Below are positions 20,178-30,689 of a stretch of 64,000 nt of DNA, one piece after another (positions within the stretch are counted from its first letter, which is position 1; each line of letters starts with the position of its first letter). The stretch covers positions 1,922,001 to 1,986,000 of the forward strand of contig JAECYW010000001.1 of NCBI GenBank assembly GCA_023014335.1, read 5' to 3'. The translations under genes were made by a program, and so were the position numbers. The DNA comes from Galerina marginata. Lineage: Eukaryota > Basidiomycota > Agaricomycetes > Agaricales > Galerinaceae. Under the pieces are notes generated by a model. That model ran no database searches and was not told the origin of the DNA. It saw only the letters and a program-made list of their open reading frames with translations.

Positions 20178-20989
20178 GCAAGGTTTCATATAGAAATCTA
20201 GCATACATGGCTGGCAATTTTTCGAATATTCAACGAATTAGTACTCGCCTTAATTGTTATTGCCAACTCCTCCGCCGCCTTCAGCCCTCCCATTCGACTT
20301 GACGACTACGTTCGCGGGAGGTCGAACGTCGAACGTCGAGTCCTGGAAGGTCAGGCGATGACCTGGGTCCTAGATAGAAACGAGGTAAGCAAGTTTTTGA
20401 ATACCCAAACGAATTAGTACTCACGTTGGTTGTTATTACCAGCTCCTCCGTCGCATTCAACCCTCCCGGAGCCTTGACAAACACGAAACGGGCGCTGAAC
20501 TCGTTCGTGCACACGATGGCGTGTGCGATTCGTATCGCCGCGGGAAGGTCCACGGCGACCTGAGTTGAGGCTGGGGGTCAACGAGGGCGCTGCGAACGAC
20601 GGATGGGTGGGATTCCTGGTATGCAGAGCGTTCGTTATCGATGCGGGAGGCCGTCTGACGTGTACTGGCAGGTTTGAGGGAGGGAAAGGGTGTTGAATTC
20701 ACGAATAGGCCATGGTAAGTCTCCTCGTCCGTTTTTGGCTCCGAATTCGCGGCTGATGTCCTCGTTCTACCTAGACCAACGCCCGGCGTGAAGTCGCGAG
20801 CTGGCGAGTCAACGAAAACGTGCTTACTGTGTCGGCATAGAAGACGGGTTGAGGCTGCGGGGTCAACGAGGGCGCCGGGGGAGATGCCGGGAGGTGAAGG
20901 AAGGGTCGGCGGAACTTTTGAAGTAGATGGCCAAGTGCAGGCTGCGAGGGTCATAGAAAGAAGGCAAGCAGAATTAGATAACAATATGA

Positions 20990-21180
20990 AGCGTTACTTA
21001 CCGCGTTATCTTGACAGGTTGCTCTAAATTCGACTTGACGCGACTAGGCTCGCGGGACGTCACTCGTCGACTTTGAATGCACTAAGCAAGTAAGTAAGTC
21101 GATGAAAACTACGGGAACTGATCTTTACTTACTTTTGGCAGGCTCTGACGAGGTTCTTCAGCCAAACGAAGGCGAAACAG
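20990..21180. repeat. Diverged copy of the dispersed repeat family
   Basis: Shares with ~31905-32115 the order: a TTGACAG/ATGACAG block before TTGCTC, then GACTTGACGCGACTAGG or TTTGACGCGACACGGCG, then a GCAAG block, then GGCTCTGACGAGGTTCTTC or GGCTCTGAAGAGGTTCTTCC. No coding frame is conserved between copies. Confidence 0.6.
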
Positions 21181-21459
21181 GTGCTGGTGCACTGGTTCGT
21201 GGCCTGGACAGAGGTCAACGACGGAGCCGCGGGATATGGGAAGGGCTGGCGTCGGTTTGAAAGACGGAGACGGCGTATGCGACACGGCGAGAGGAAGGAC
21301 GAAGGTTTGGCAGGTGGGATGAAGTAGGAGGGACTGAGATCGGTTTGGAAGACGGGATGTTGGTCCTAGAATCGTTTGAGTTAGGGGATCTGCTAGAATA
21401 TCAATGTTAGTAGTCTGGTCTCGAATGAAATTATGACGCGTACCATCAATCTATCAATA

Positions 21460-22880
21460 ACTAAGAGGTCGCTAGCATTCAGAACCGTGGTGAGACTGCA
21501 ATCGAGGGGTTGTAAAATGCAGGCGCATCGATCAATACGCCAAGGGGTGTCATCATAATTCCATGCCAATCCAGAATCAACTGCTGGGCAACTATCGAAA
21601 TTCTGCCAGGCGAATCGGACGGGAATACAAAGGCGGTTGCCGCGCAGATAGGCTGACATCATGATCACGAATATACGAGCGCTCTTCACAGGCAAGGCTC
21701 TGGAATAACGGACAATTGAAAAGAGCCGCAACCCAGTCCTTTGGAAGCAAAGGCGCCTTCATGAAGGGACCAGTAGTCTTAACTACATCCCATCGTATGT
21801 TTGGAATTGTATGCCGAAAGGAGGTCTGAGCCAACGTCGACAGTGGCAGCCTTAAATCAGTTTTTGTTTAGCACTTCAATTTGAACAATGAAACCACTCA
21901 CGACACAGATTCCCTGGCTAAGATCTCAACTGCTTGCTCATAGCCGACCAGCTTCCCTACCATGTGCATGTTCAGCTTAGTCCGATTGCAAGGGAAAACC
22001 ATTACCAAGTAAATCCATAACGACTCCAATGCTTGAGCTAAGATCATCTTTCATGTCACTAAGACAGTCTCTAAGCGATTAAAATATTCTCGAGTGATTC
22101 GGGAAGTTGCTGGACAATGTGTTCAGCCAAAGGCAGTAAGCAGGATGCCGCGACTGATCGAACGTCATTATCACGGCCTCCCAGTCTCGTATCAAACTGT
22201 CAGCCAGAATTTTACAAATAAAAAGAGTGATTCATCATACCCCAAGGTCACAGCATCAAGCACGCCACGAAGAATCGTTTGTCCATCATTACTAACGTCG
22301 CCATGCTCTTGTTTGACAGGACTTTTATCGAAAAGATCGCTGTGGACTGCAACCTCGTACCTGATCCTGAGCAGCCCAGCAATGCCAGGCGTCCTAGATA
22401 TGTTCACGGGGGATTTCTTGTCAACACCGATAAAACCCTGATGAATCTTCTCCAATAAAACGGAGTGGACATGCAGAAGGGACCAACGGGGCATGCGTAT
22501 GAGAAGAGACGCTAAGGTTTGTGACGCTGTTTCTGACAGGAGCTATTGCCTGGGAGGGAATGTTTCTTGTTAAGTTCCAGAAGATGCCAGCATAATAGAA
22601 CCGACTTCGTCCGTGACAAAATTTGCTACAACATTTTAAAACAAGGATGCACAAAAACTGGGCTGCGCGGTCATTGCACCATTTTTCGTGGGCAATGTCG
22701 TTTGCTTCCTGAGAAAGATCGCCTACAGTAGGTGAGTACGAGGAAGGGTCCCGGTATAGAAAAAGCATACTGACTGTGCATCCCGCCACGCCTTCCTTAC
22801 TTTTAACAATTCTCGTAGCGCCATTGCAGCGACATGTCAAACCGCCCGCACAGCACTAAATAGATCAACCTCTCCATCCC
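21460..22880 (-). pseudogene. MOT1 (BTAF1) ATPase fragment, HEAT-repeat region, decayed
   Basis: MOT1 is the Swi2/Snf2 factor that strips TATA-binding protein from DNA. This fragment keeps only part of its HEAT-repeat region, read on the minus strand: EVDLFSA, HVAAMALRELLK, HEKWCNDRAAQFLCILVL, SQAIAPVRNSVT, MPRWSLLHVHSVLLEKIHQ, IRYEVAVHSDLFD, RSVAASCLLPLAEHIVQQLP, LRDCLSDMKDDLSSSIGVVM, FRHTIPNIRWDVVK and QQLILDWHGIMMTPLGVLID. Intron remnants remain, for example one whose acceptor GGGAG precedes RDNDVRSV. Frame breaks lie near 22090, 22520 and 21590, and a TGA replaces the expected Arg in VRH near 22840. The ATPase half is absent. It is probably a truncated duplicate; an intact MOT1 should exist elsewhere in the genome. 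Confidence 0.75.
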
Positions 22881-23218
22881 AAATCTAAACTTCGTTTCAA
22901 CTTCGAGCGCCTTCGACTGCTTGGCCAATTTGGGGGTATCGCTCCTCCTTTTGACAGGTCAATGACGACTTATTCAGCAGCACCCATCCATGGAGTGGAT
23001 AGCCCAGAATTTGAACCAGTCTTGTCTTCCAGGATAATGAGACACGGTCTATGAAGAAAACACGTTGAGGCCATTGTATTGCTAGATTTAATTACACGTA
23101 CGTAGTTAGCTGTTCCGCTGGCAGCTGTCGCATACCTTCCACCAGGCATAACGTTGCATAAATTCGCTGAAGGAAGGATAAATAAGGACGAGGACTGGAA
23201 ATTTGTAGCACAATTGGC

Positions 23219-23739
23219 TCACGATTGTATCTCCCACATTGCTTCACGGTGATCTGATGATACTGATTCTGCAATGGATCCACGTACACTGACAGCGTCA
23301 GATTCATCGTTGTTCTCAGCTGAGTCTGACGACTGAGGTGGAGGATTGAATCTGTGACGGAGAAAACTGAAGGAGAATGAAACTAATACGTTAGTTAGGA
23401 ATAGAGTAGTATATTTTTAACGTACCCTTCGTACTCCCACAAAGCCTCCAGTACCGATTCTTCATCGATGTCTTCGTCATCTGTCGCTTCGATTGCATGC
23501 TCTATCAAGTAATTTTTGCATGATAACAGCATTCGTAGATGTTTTGACGCGTGTATCTCGATCTCTGACTGGTCCATAGGAATAAACGTTGAGGGCCACA
23601 AGACAAGACCACCCTTTGTGTAGGCAGCTACAAAAGCAAAGTTTCCGGGAAACGGAAGTAGAAAGGGCTTGTGCTGAGCGATCTTCCGCTTACGGGCCGG
23701 TTCACGATATCCCTGGGCAAGGAGCTCTCCCGCAGCCAT
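23219..23739 (-). CDS. Uncharacterised protein, two exons
   Basis: Starts MAAGELLAQGYREPARKRKI and includes ATDDEDIDEESVLEALWEYE. A GT-AG intron of about 59 nt follows (donor GG|GTACGT near 23426, acceptor TTCAG). Splicing continues the frame into a Ser/Asp-rich tail ending HREAMWEIQS. The clean splice in an otherwise closed frame is the main support. No family recognised. It is head-to-head with the plus-strand frame that starts at 23768. Confidence 0.4.
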
Positions 23740-23767
23740 TTTCCCTCCTGTCATCCCTTTACACCTC

Positions 23768-24187
23768 ATGGACAGCGAAGTGCTCAGCGATGGCACAATT
23801 GTCTTCTTCCAGGACTTCCCCTTGATATCGTCGAAACTGGGAGGGAAATACAAAATCTATTATTCAACCAACAGCCCCCCTCATGACGAGCTAGGCCACC
23901 CAGGCGATTTTCATGTCATAAAGGATGGCTATAAAACATTTATTAAACTTCCGGACAACCAACGTGGCTTCAAATGGCAGCAAGTTTTAGAACTCAAGCC
24001 TAATGGAAAGACGCACCATCCAAAAGATAGGACAATGGTCCTCAGCACCAACGGTTTCCACCCTCAATGGTGGAAAAAAGGTGCCTTGGACATACCTTCC
24101 ACCTTCGCCGCTGCTGTGCAAGGATTTTTTTTACTGTACGAAGCAGGAAATAAAGCTTCAAGGCCTCTTGACCTGACTGAAGAGTAA
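23768..24187 (+). CDS. Uncharacterised 139-residue protein
   Basis: Single open frame with balanced composition. Visible blocks are TIVFFQDFPLISSKLGGKYK, HVIKDGYKTFIKLPDNQRGF and NGFHPQWWKKGALDIPSTFA. No signal peptide, membrane segment or known motif. The sequence GAAGAGTAAGC at the end could equally be a splice donor, so more exons may follow. It sits between the MOT1 remnant and repeats, so it may belong to an element. Confidence 0.4.
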   Translation: MDSEVLSDGTIVFFQDFPLISSKLGGKYKIYYSTNSPPHDELGHPGDFHVIKDGYKTFIKLPDNQRGFKWQQVLELKPNGKTHHPKDRTMVLSTNGFHPQWWKKGALDIPSTFAAAVQGFFLLYEAGNKASRPLDLTEE

Positions 24188-24190
24188 GCT

Positions 24191-25080
24191 CCTCCAATTT
24201 ATATATATGTCTGTATGGGAACTCAAATGGCTACTAGCTAAGCGGCATCGATACATCCTTGAGCAGTTCAAAGGGGAGGGACGTAGCCTCAGAAAGCAGC
24301 CCTACTTACCATCTTGCCAGTCACCGCAAATAGCTTGTAGGCCAGTGCAATGCTTGGTGCATATGAATCCACTTCCACTTTCTTTTTTATTCGCCCTTCC
24401 TTCTTATGGAGATTTACTCATTGAATATAAATTTAAATACTATACGTGCTCCATCCAATTACCTGAAGCCAGCAAACCTAGAAGAAAGTATAATGTATGC
24501 CAAAGTTCCAATAAGGTAGAGAACCTTCCGAATCCGCGTTAACGCTTGGAACTGGTGACAACGGACCCAAGGAAGGACGGCAGAGATAAAGAAAAAGAAG
24601 AGAAAAGCCAGTCAGGAGAGATTGTGCGACATCAGCCCCGTCGATTGAACCTGAGTCAGGATCCAAGAATGAGGACAAGTGGGCAGGAGAGTAGTTGTGT
24701 TGAGCTTCTCGTACCGCATCCTGTACACTCTGTGCTGCTCTGCCTTCATAGTTCCGTCCGTCCTTCCCTCATCGTACACATTTATGTCGATCCGTTCTTC
24801 GAAAGAGCGGTATTCATGAAACCTCCAATCAGGTGATTGTCCATGCGCGAGGATGTCTAAGGGCAAAAGAAACAGAAAAGAAAGGACAACCAAGAAGAAA
24901 AATGTACCCCGCGGAGAAGCACATACAGCTCTGCAGCTCGTGCTGCCTAAGCCGCCTGTCCTCACCGATGTTTGGACCATTAAGAGTTGAACGTTTGAAT
25001 GTGCGATATTTATGAGCAAGTATCCGGGGTTGTGAATGGGTACATCGTTATCTGGATTCAAGTTAACGATTACTAGAAGA
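24191..25080. other. Non-coding or unresolved stretch
   Basis: No recognisable gene. A 149-codon minus-strand frame (25061-24612) has one hydrophobic run (FFFLVVLSFLFLLPL), but its remainder looks non-coding and nothing else supports it. Confidence 0.3.
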
Positions 25081-25099
25081 AAAATAAAAGAAGGTGGAG

Positions 25100-26020
25100 C
25101 TTACAAGGAGGTTGGCAGCGAGCAGCACCAACTGGAACCAAATCCGCCAAAGCTTCCACAAAGTATGCTTCGACTCTCCGCGCCCCCACCTGAACAGCGC
25201 ACTGCCGTCTGTTCCACCCCCACTATTCGGGTTGGCGCCATCCTCCTCCTCATCTGCAGGCCGGGCCAATGCTCGCTTCGCCACTCCGGAACGCATACCC
25301 GCCGCCATCATGGGAACCATCTCTGCGCTATGTTCAGAGGGTCCGAGGGGAGTGAGGGAGTCGTCATCTGGCGAAGTTCGGTTTGGGTGAGTAGTTACTC
25401 AAAACATGAGGTAATACGAGATTGGACTTACGAGGAGGTTAGCAGCAAGCGGCACCCACTGGAATCGAGTCCACCAAAGCTTCCGCAGAGTATGCTTCGA
25501 CCCTCCGTGCCCCCGTCCAACAACGAGCCGTTCGCCCCACTCCTATTCCCGCTAATATCGTCGTTGTCGTTTGTTGTCATCATCGTCTGCAAACCCGCCA
25601 AATCCCCCCCTCGCCGCTCTGAAACGCATCCATGCCACTTTCCATCGAGCGAATCATCTCTGCCGGTGTTCAGAGGGTCCGAATCTGAGGGATGAGGCTT
25701 GTGTGAGAGTATATCGTCAGCTAGCGAAGTTCAGTTTGGGCGAGTATCTACTCGAAAAGGAAAAAGGGGCTTACGAGGAAGTTGGGGGTGCGCGACCACC
25801 ATTCACTGGAACCGAATCCACCAAAGCCCCTGCAGAGCGTGTTCCAACCTCTGCGCCTCCGCCTGAACAATGTGTTGTTCGTTCCACTCCGATTCCCGCT
25901 ACTATCGTCGTTGTTTGTTGTTGTGGTCATCCTCAGGCCGCCGAATCCACCGCTCGCCGCTCTGATCCACCCCCACCGCCCATCTTGGGGCCGTTCCCGC
26001 AGCCGGGTTCAGCAAGTCCT
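25100..26020. repeat. Three tandem repeat units of ~330-350 bp
   Basis: Landmark AAGCTTCC(A/G)CA(A/G)AGTATGCTTCGA (less conserved in unit 3) falls at 25150, 25477 and 25824, giving periods of 327 and 347 bp. Each unit also holds CCCGC(T/C)A or CCCACTATT, a CTCGCCGCTCTG/CTTCGCCACTCCG block, GTTCAGAGGGTCCGA (units 1 and 2) and GCGAAGTTC(G/A)GTTTGGG. On the minus strand, GTAAGC/GTAAGT donor-like sites fall at the same place in each unit. The units could therefore be repeated exons of a lost gene or a short satellite. Confidence 0.75.
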
Positions 26021-29000
26021 TGAATGTTGTTCACGCTCGACAAGAAGCTACTTCTTGCTGTCGTCAGGCTGTGGTGTTCCCTCCACAGTCTCGTATGCGT
26101 TCGTACACGTGGCTATGGCATGGGGCAGGAGAGACGTCTTGCGAGTGGGAGAGCGAGGAGAAGGGGTTGGTGGGGCTGGTGGGGCTGCCGCTGTGGAAGA
26201 GCGTCGAACTGGAGGGGTTGTGGTTGCTGTTGAGGGCGGTTGACTGCGACTTGAATCAAACTCCATGCTGCGCTAGTTTGGCGTTTTTGAGACGATGTAT
26301 GTTGCCCAGGAGGATATGATTCAATACTATTCCTCATTGAATCTTGGCGTTTGGTGCCGCCTTGATGGCGACCCTTTGAGTCGCAGATCGCGGAGGGGAA
26401 GCTAGTCGTACATAAATGAAGGAAATGTCTAGCAGGAGGCGGGTAAGAAGGTCGAGGATGTTTGAGAATGTATAGCACACAGTCATTTCTTGACGTGATA
26501 GTTCTCCTACTTGAGTAGTAAGACAAGTATAGCGGGAGCGATCAGGAAAGCTTACAGTTGGGGATGGCCTATTCTCGGAGTTGACGAGACCCAAAGGACT
26601 CGTCTCGGTAGGTTACTGTAGGTAGGTACAGCACGCTGGAATAGCAAGAGTGCGTCGTGGTGCATGGTGTTCTTGCTTCAGGCGTGCATGCTGTGCTGTC
26701 TGCTTGTGAGAGGACCCAGATGCGCGACTTGAAGCACCTGCAACTGCATTCTTACTGACAGAGTTTTGAGTAGGCGGCGGTGTAGGAAATGGTGTGCCGG
26801 TTGACCATGGGACCATGGCGTCGGTCCCGACACCTGCCATAATGGACCTGCAACTGCATTCTCTTCAAACACTTGCCGTGCGATGGCTGGTGATGACGCA
26901 GAAAAAGGCGCAAGGACTGCTGGAATAGTTTGCACCTGACAGCCCAGCAATCAGGTTCATGCCAGCAAAGTTTTGAGTCAGCGGCGGTGTAGAAAGTTGG
27001 ATGCCTTATGAGAGAACAGTTCGCGATTTCACCGTGCTCGCTGTGCTAACTGTCGATTGGAGGCTCCTAAATAATCTTGAGATAGAATATTAGAAGTGCA
27101 GAACTGATAAGTGAAAATCTATGGGGCTCACCAAATGCGAATCCTGATTCACAACCACCTGCTGCTGAGACGGGTTCAGAAATTTCGTCAGCATGGGAGC
27201 ATCAGCTGGCAGCATGTATTTCTGACTGGGAGATTTCCAAGCTGTGTTTGTACACCGTTTGCAAGTCGAGGCCTGGCATCTGGCATTAGAGGAGGCATGA
27301 GTGGAAGCAAAATGCATACATTGCAGGCCAAGTGGTCAGCCCCAGTCCATTGGTTTCAAGGCACCGCTAATTCTGTCCACCGCCCATCTGAGTTTACAGA
27401 GCAAGTTATTGCTTTGATCGAGTCGTGAGCAAAGTTCAGAAGCCTAAGAGAGGATTTGCCCTGCCACTGTTTATAGGCTTGCTGAGGCCTTCCGATAGCT
27501 GAAGAAAGCATTGCAATATTGGGAAAGCACAGAACTGAACAGGATTACAACGGCAAAGGACCCCTCACGATGCAGCAAGCCGGAAGGGAGCGAGAGGGTT
27601 GCTGAAAGCTCAAAGGCACGCGAGTGCCGACGGCTGCGGTCGGAGAGGCCGTTACCGCCGAATGGGTCCTATAAATAGGACTGGTAATGGCGTCATAGGA
27701 CATCAAATTCGCTTTTGTCTCCACATTTCAGGCCCAGATAAACCGAGGCGCTCAGAGAAGGCAGCTTGGCGCCGTAGTTCCTAAGGCGCGTCTATCCCCA
27801 GCGCCTAAGTTTTTTTTGCCTCTGAATTATTCTGCGCTGGACGAGAGTAGAAACTCTGGCGACCCAAAGCCATTTCTGATTCTGCGCACTGGTCTTCCTT
27901 TGATTTGTCTTTCGCAACTTTCCGCTTCTCTTTCCAACTCATCTGCTGGCCCATCTGAATCCCATGGCCACAGCCTTCTGGCTGGCTATAAATATTTCCT
28001 TATCTCCATGCCCCAAGTTTTCTAAGCTGTTTTCATATATATAAATCATGCTATCCTTGCTGCTGCGCTGCTTTATAACCCTCAGAGGCAGCCAAAAGTG
28101 CAGGTGCGCTCAAACGCCTTGGTCTTCAGCTGGGACGTCCTTCCTTCTCCTTAGATGCCAGCATAGAAAAGGAGGATTTAGCAGGCCCATCTTCCCAAAC
28201 TATTCATACCGGCATAATTTTGTCTTCTTACTGGCATTGCCTTCTTGCACTCCTTTCCAGCTTTGGCTGGCTCCTCCCAAGTTCTTGTGACTGGCTCTAA
28301 ATATTTCTTGGTCTCCATGCCTGTCTAGAACTGGAAAAATATTTTTCCTCCAGCCGCTGCCATCGGAAAAGGCTTCTATTCTAAATATTTCCTTATCTTC
28401 GCCTACGCCCAAAGATTTTCATGCATATTTTGGCAGTTCTCCGCCGTCAGCTTCAAGATCATCATGATATCAGGGGAACCATGCGGAATGGCCATCCGCT
28501 TAGGGGGGCGGTATTAATGCCAAAGATATCAACGCCCGCACTCATCCTGACGGCTTTCCATTCGCCATCCAGTTTACTTTGATTGCTGACACTCTACCCT
28601 TCTCCGCCTCATCAATGCCGCCTTTCCCATTGGTGTGCTGCATGCAGTTCAGTGCGCCGTTGAACCGGTTCGTGAGGCTCAACTATGCTGTGGGGCCGTT
28701 GGCTGTTTGTATTATTAACCCAGCGCATTTCCGTTCCCCTTGAAGTTGTGAATCTTTCCACCTCCCCTGTAATACACTCCTTCCTTCATTTATATCTTCA
28801 GACATTTGTTCTGCCATCTTTCGTAGGGAATTACTTGGCTTCAAGCTAGATAGAGCCCTCAATTATCTTTGTCTAGCATTACAGTCATGACCTGCTAATC
28901 TGTGACATTACTGCAACAATCGATTTTATTGAGATCTCCTTAAAATCAAATAAGGCCAAGCACTCGTCAGAAGTTGTTTGAATCTAAATCTAATCTGCAC

Positions 29001-29325
29001 AGCATTCTTAAGATCTTCCTTTGCCAGCTTTCAACACAACGCCAGATCAAAACATCCTCATGGCCCCTTGGGCCCAACCCACACTCGTTCAAAAGGCATG
29101 CAGAAGCGAAGCGTTCTCACGGACCAACTTGAACGGTCATTCAAGTCGCACAACGTGGCAGCCCAATCAGCCTCGATGGGCTTACTGAGCGCAATTAATG
29201 CTGTGGGCCATTTCAAGAATAGACAGGCCGATCGATCAAACAGGTGACGCAGCCATGAAGCTCTTATAGTTCCGTGGATCCAGGGCTTGTCAGAGCAGAA
29301 ATCCTGCCAACGATTCGCAACGAAC
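26021..29325. other. Gene-poor stretch with small repeats
   Basis: I see no convincing gene in about 3.3 kb. ACCTGCAACTGCATTCT occurs at 26738 and 26846, and TTTTGAGTAGGCGGCGGTGTAG at 26763 with a near copy at 26971. A TAAATATTTC block is repeated three times near 28 kb. Open frames here are short, low in family signal and overlap in several frames. Confidence 0.4.
27983..28402. repeat. TAAATATTTCC repeat block, three copies
   Basis: GGCTATAAATATTTCCTTAT at 27983, a GGCTCTAAATATTTCTTGG variant at 28292 and TCTAAATATTTCCTTATCT near 28378. The first two are followed by CTCCATGCC. The surrounding DNA is not similar enough for a simple tandem array. Confidence 0.6.
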
Positions 29326-30689
29326 ATGGCGACCTACTATGGCTCCTCCCAACCTGCTACGTCGTCGATTACCTTGGCCACGGTCTTGAGCGCCTCCAAG
29401 CCTTCGTCATCTACAAATGCTGCCAGGCGGGACTTGACATCTCATGCTTCCAGCAAGAGCGCCGTAGGGGCCATTGGCCCCACGTTAAGCAAGGTTCAGC
29501 ACACCGCCACCCCTACTGAATCTCCCCCACCGCTGGAAGAACAGGAAACGGTGACCTCAGTCCTCTCTAAACTTGGGGAGTTTGCGGAAGCTGTGAAGAA
29601 GGGAACGTTTGAGGAAGGCAAAGGCAGTAAACTTATTATCAAAAACGTTTCCGCTTCTGTAGTAGCTGAGCTCACCAAGCATGGTGAAAAAGGCAAGGTT
29701 CATGCCTGGAACAAATGGAAGTAAGTCACAATTGCATTATTCGGGTTGTAGATCTTGACTGCCTTTATATCAGATTCAATTTCGACGGAAGTGCTTTGAT
29801 CGTCAAGAGGCCCACAATGGTTCACGAAGTCATGCCCACTTTGCTTCTGATCGAGCTTCATAAGCCTGGCCAAGATAAGATCTCCATCAGCGCCGATGGT
29901 ACTAATAGAATTGTGCTTGCTGGACAGGGTACACTTATGCTCGCTAGCGGGCATCAGAAAAGCCCTGACGAATCAATATACCCGTTTGAAAGGGACAAAA
30001 GTGGCTTTCCTACGATAGTTTTTGAAGTCGGTGTCTCCGAGACCGACGACGATTTGGAAAAAGATGCTGTAGAGTATGTGGGGGGCTCAATGGGCAAGGT
30101 TCGTCTTGCATCGACCGCCAAGATAGAAATTTTGGATGGCCAAATCAAAAGGATCGACTGGAACCACTACGAGATGGCCAGGATGCAAACAGACAACGAA
30201 GTCCAAATTAGCTCAAACTTGGAACGTCATACACCCCAACGCGTCCCGCCAGAAGACGGAAAACCGACATGGATATACGCCATCAATAGGCCCTTGGAGA
30301 AGAAAACTCGAAGCAGCAGCGAGGCTGCAGGCATACCATACACAGCACTGATAATAACCATTCAGAGAACGGCCGAATATAAGGTATGGACGTCTCTATT
30401 ATGTGATGACCGATACTGATATACCTCTCAGGTGATGATAGATGGGGAGATAAATCCAGACGGTGGTTGTGTTGAATTTACATTTGACCATATGTTTGGG
30501 AAGGATTGCCCGCCCCATTCACGACATGATGTGGCTCTCTCTATTCCGTTCCAAGCCATTATCGATGCAGTGCAGACAAGGCGTTTCATCCAGGAAGAGC
30601 AAAAGGATTCGGTCAAGCGGACCTTCAGTGATATGGCGGGAGAACTAGACGAGGTCTTGGATGAAGCAAGGAAGCGTTTTAGGGAGTAA
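29326..30689 (+). CDS. Uma2/PD-(D/E)XK-like putative restriction-endonuclease-fold protein
   Basis: Three exons, 29326-29720, 29774-30383 and 30432-30689, sum to 1263 nt and give 420 residues without a break. Residues 1-90 are Ser/Thr-rich. The middle has FNFDGSALIVKRPTMVHEVM, then ISADGTNRIVLAG, SPDESIYPF, GFPTIVFEVGVSETDDDLEK, DAVEYV and VRLASTAKIEI. The order acidic-x(n)-P-E-V-G-x-S-E...DA...K resembles the Uma2-type PD-(D/E)XK nuclease fold known from bacteria and from expanded fungal families. The C-terminal exon is acidic and helical (FSDMAGELDEVLDEARKRF). DNA cleavage is not shown; the core Asp/Glu/Lys are my best alignment by eye. It lies between repeats and the Tnp2 element, which fits a mobile or accessory gene. 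Confidence 0.5.

Larger units (their letters stand above)
19048..20213. mobile_element. 1166-bp fold-back (long-TIR, MITE-like) element with 7-bp target duplication
   Basis: The two ends are inverted copies: base i pairs with base 39261-i across the whole element. Arms 19084-19489 and 19772-20177 are almost perfectly complementary. The outer ~36 bp (CACCTATAG... against CAGCCATG...) are diverged, and a ~280-bp loop lies between. GCAATTT flanks both ends (19041-19047 and 20214-20220). The adjacent paralogous repeat unit carries a single GCAAGTTT at that position, which supports duplication on insertion. No transposase is encoded, so movement would need an enzyme in trans. The superfamily is undetermined; terminal CA...TG with a 7-bp duplication matches no class cleanly. 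Confidence 0.88.
18963..20465. repeat. Two tandem ~170-bp repeat units, the first split by the fold-back element
   Basis: Unit 1 runs 18963-19047 and resumes at about 20214; unit 2 starts at 20293. Both begin with GACTTG(G/A)CGACTACGTTCG, pass through GGGTCCTAGA and a GAGG(C/T)AAGCAA block, then CGAATTAGTACTC, and end in (T/A)(C/T)CAACCCTCC or GCCCTCC. Unit 2 is the unoccupied version of the site where the fold-back element inserted into unit 1. More diverged relatives are at ~20990-21180 and ~31905-32115. Confidence 0.75.

Noticed and set aside
19060..20201. Two identical 62-codon frames
   Set aside because: They lie in the inverted arms of the fold-back element and are identical only because the arms are copies.
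24612..25061. 149-codon minus-strand frame with one hydrophobic run
   Set aside because: No second line of evidence and poor composition outside the hydrophobic run.
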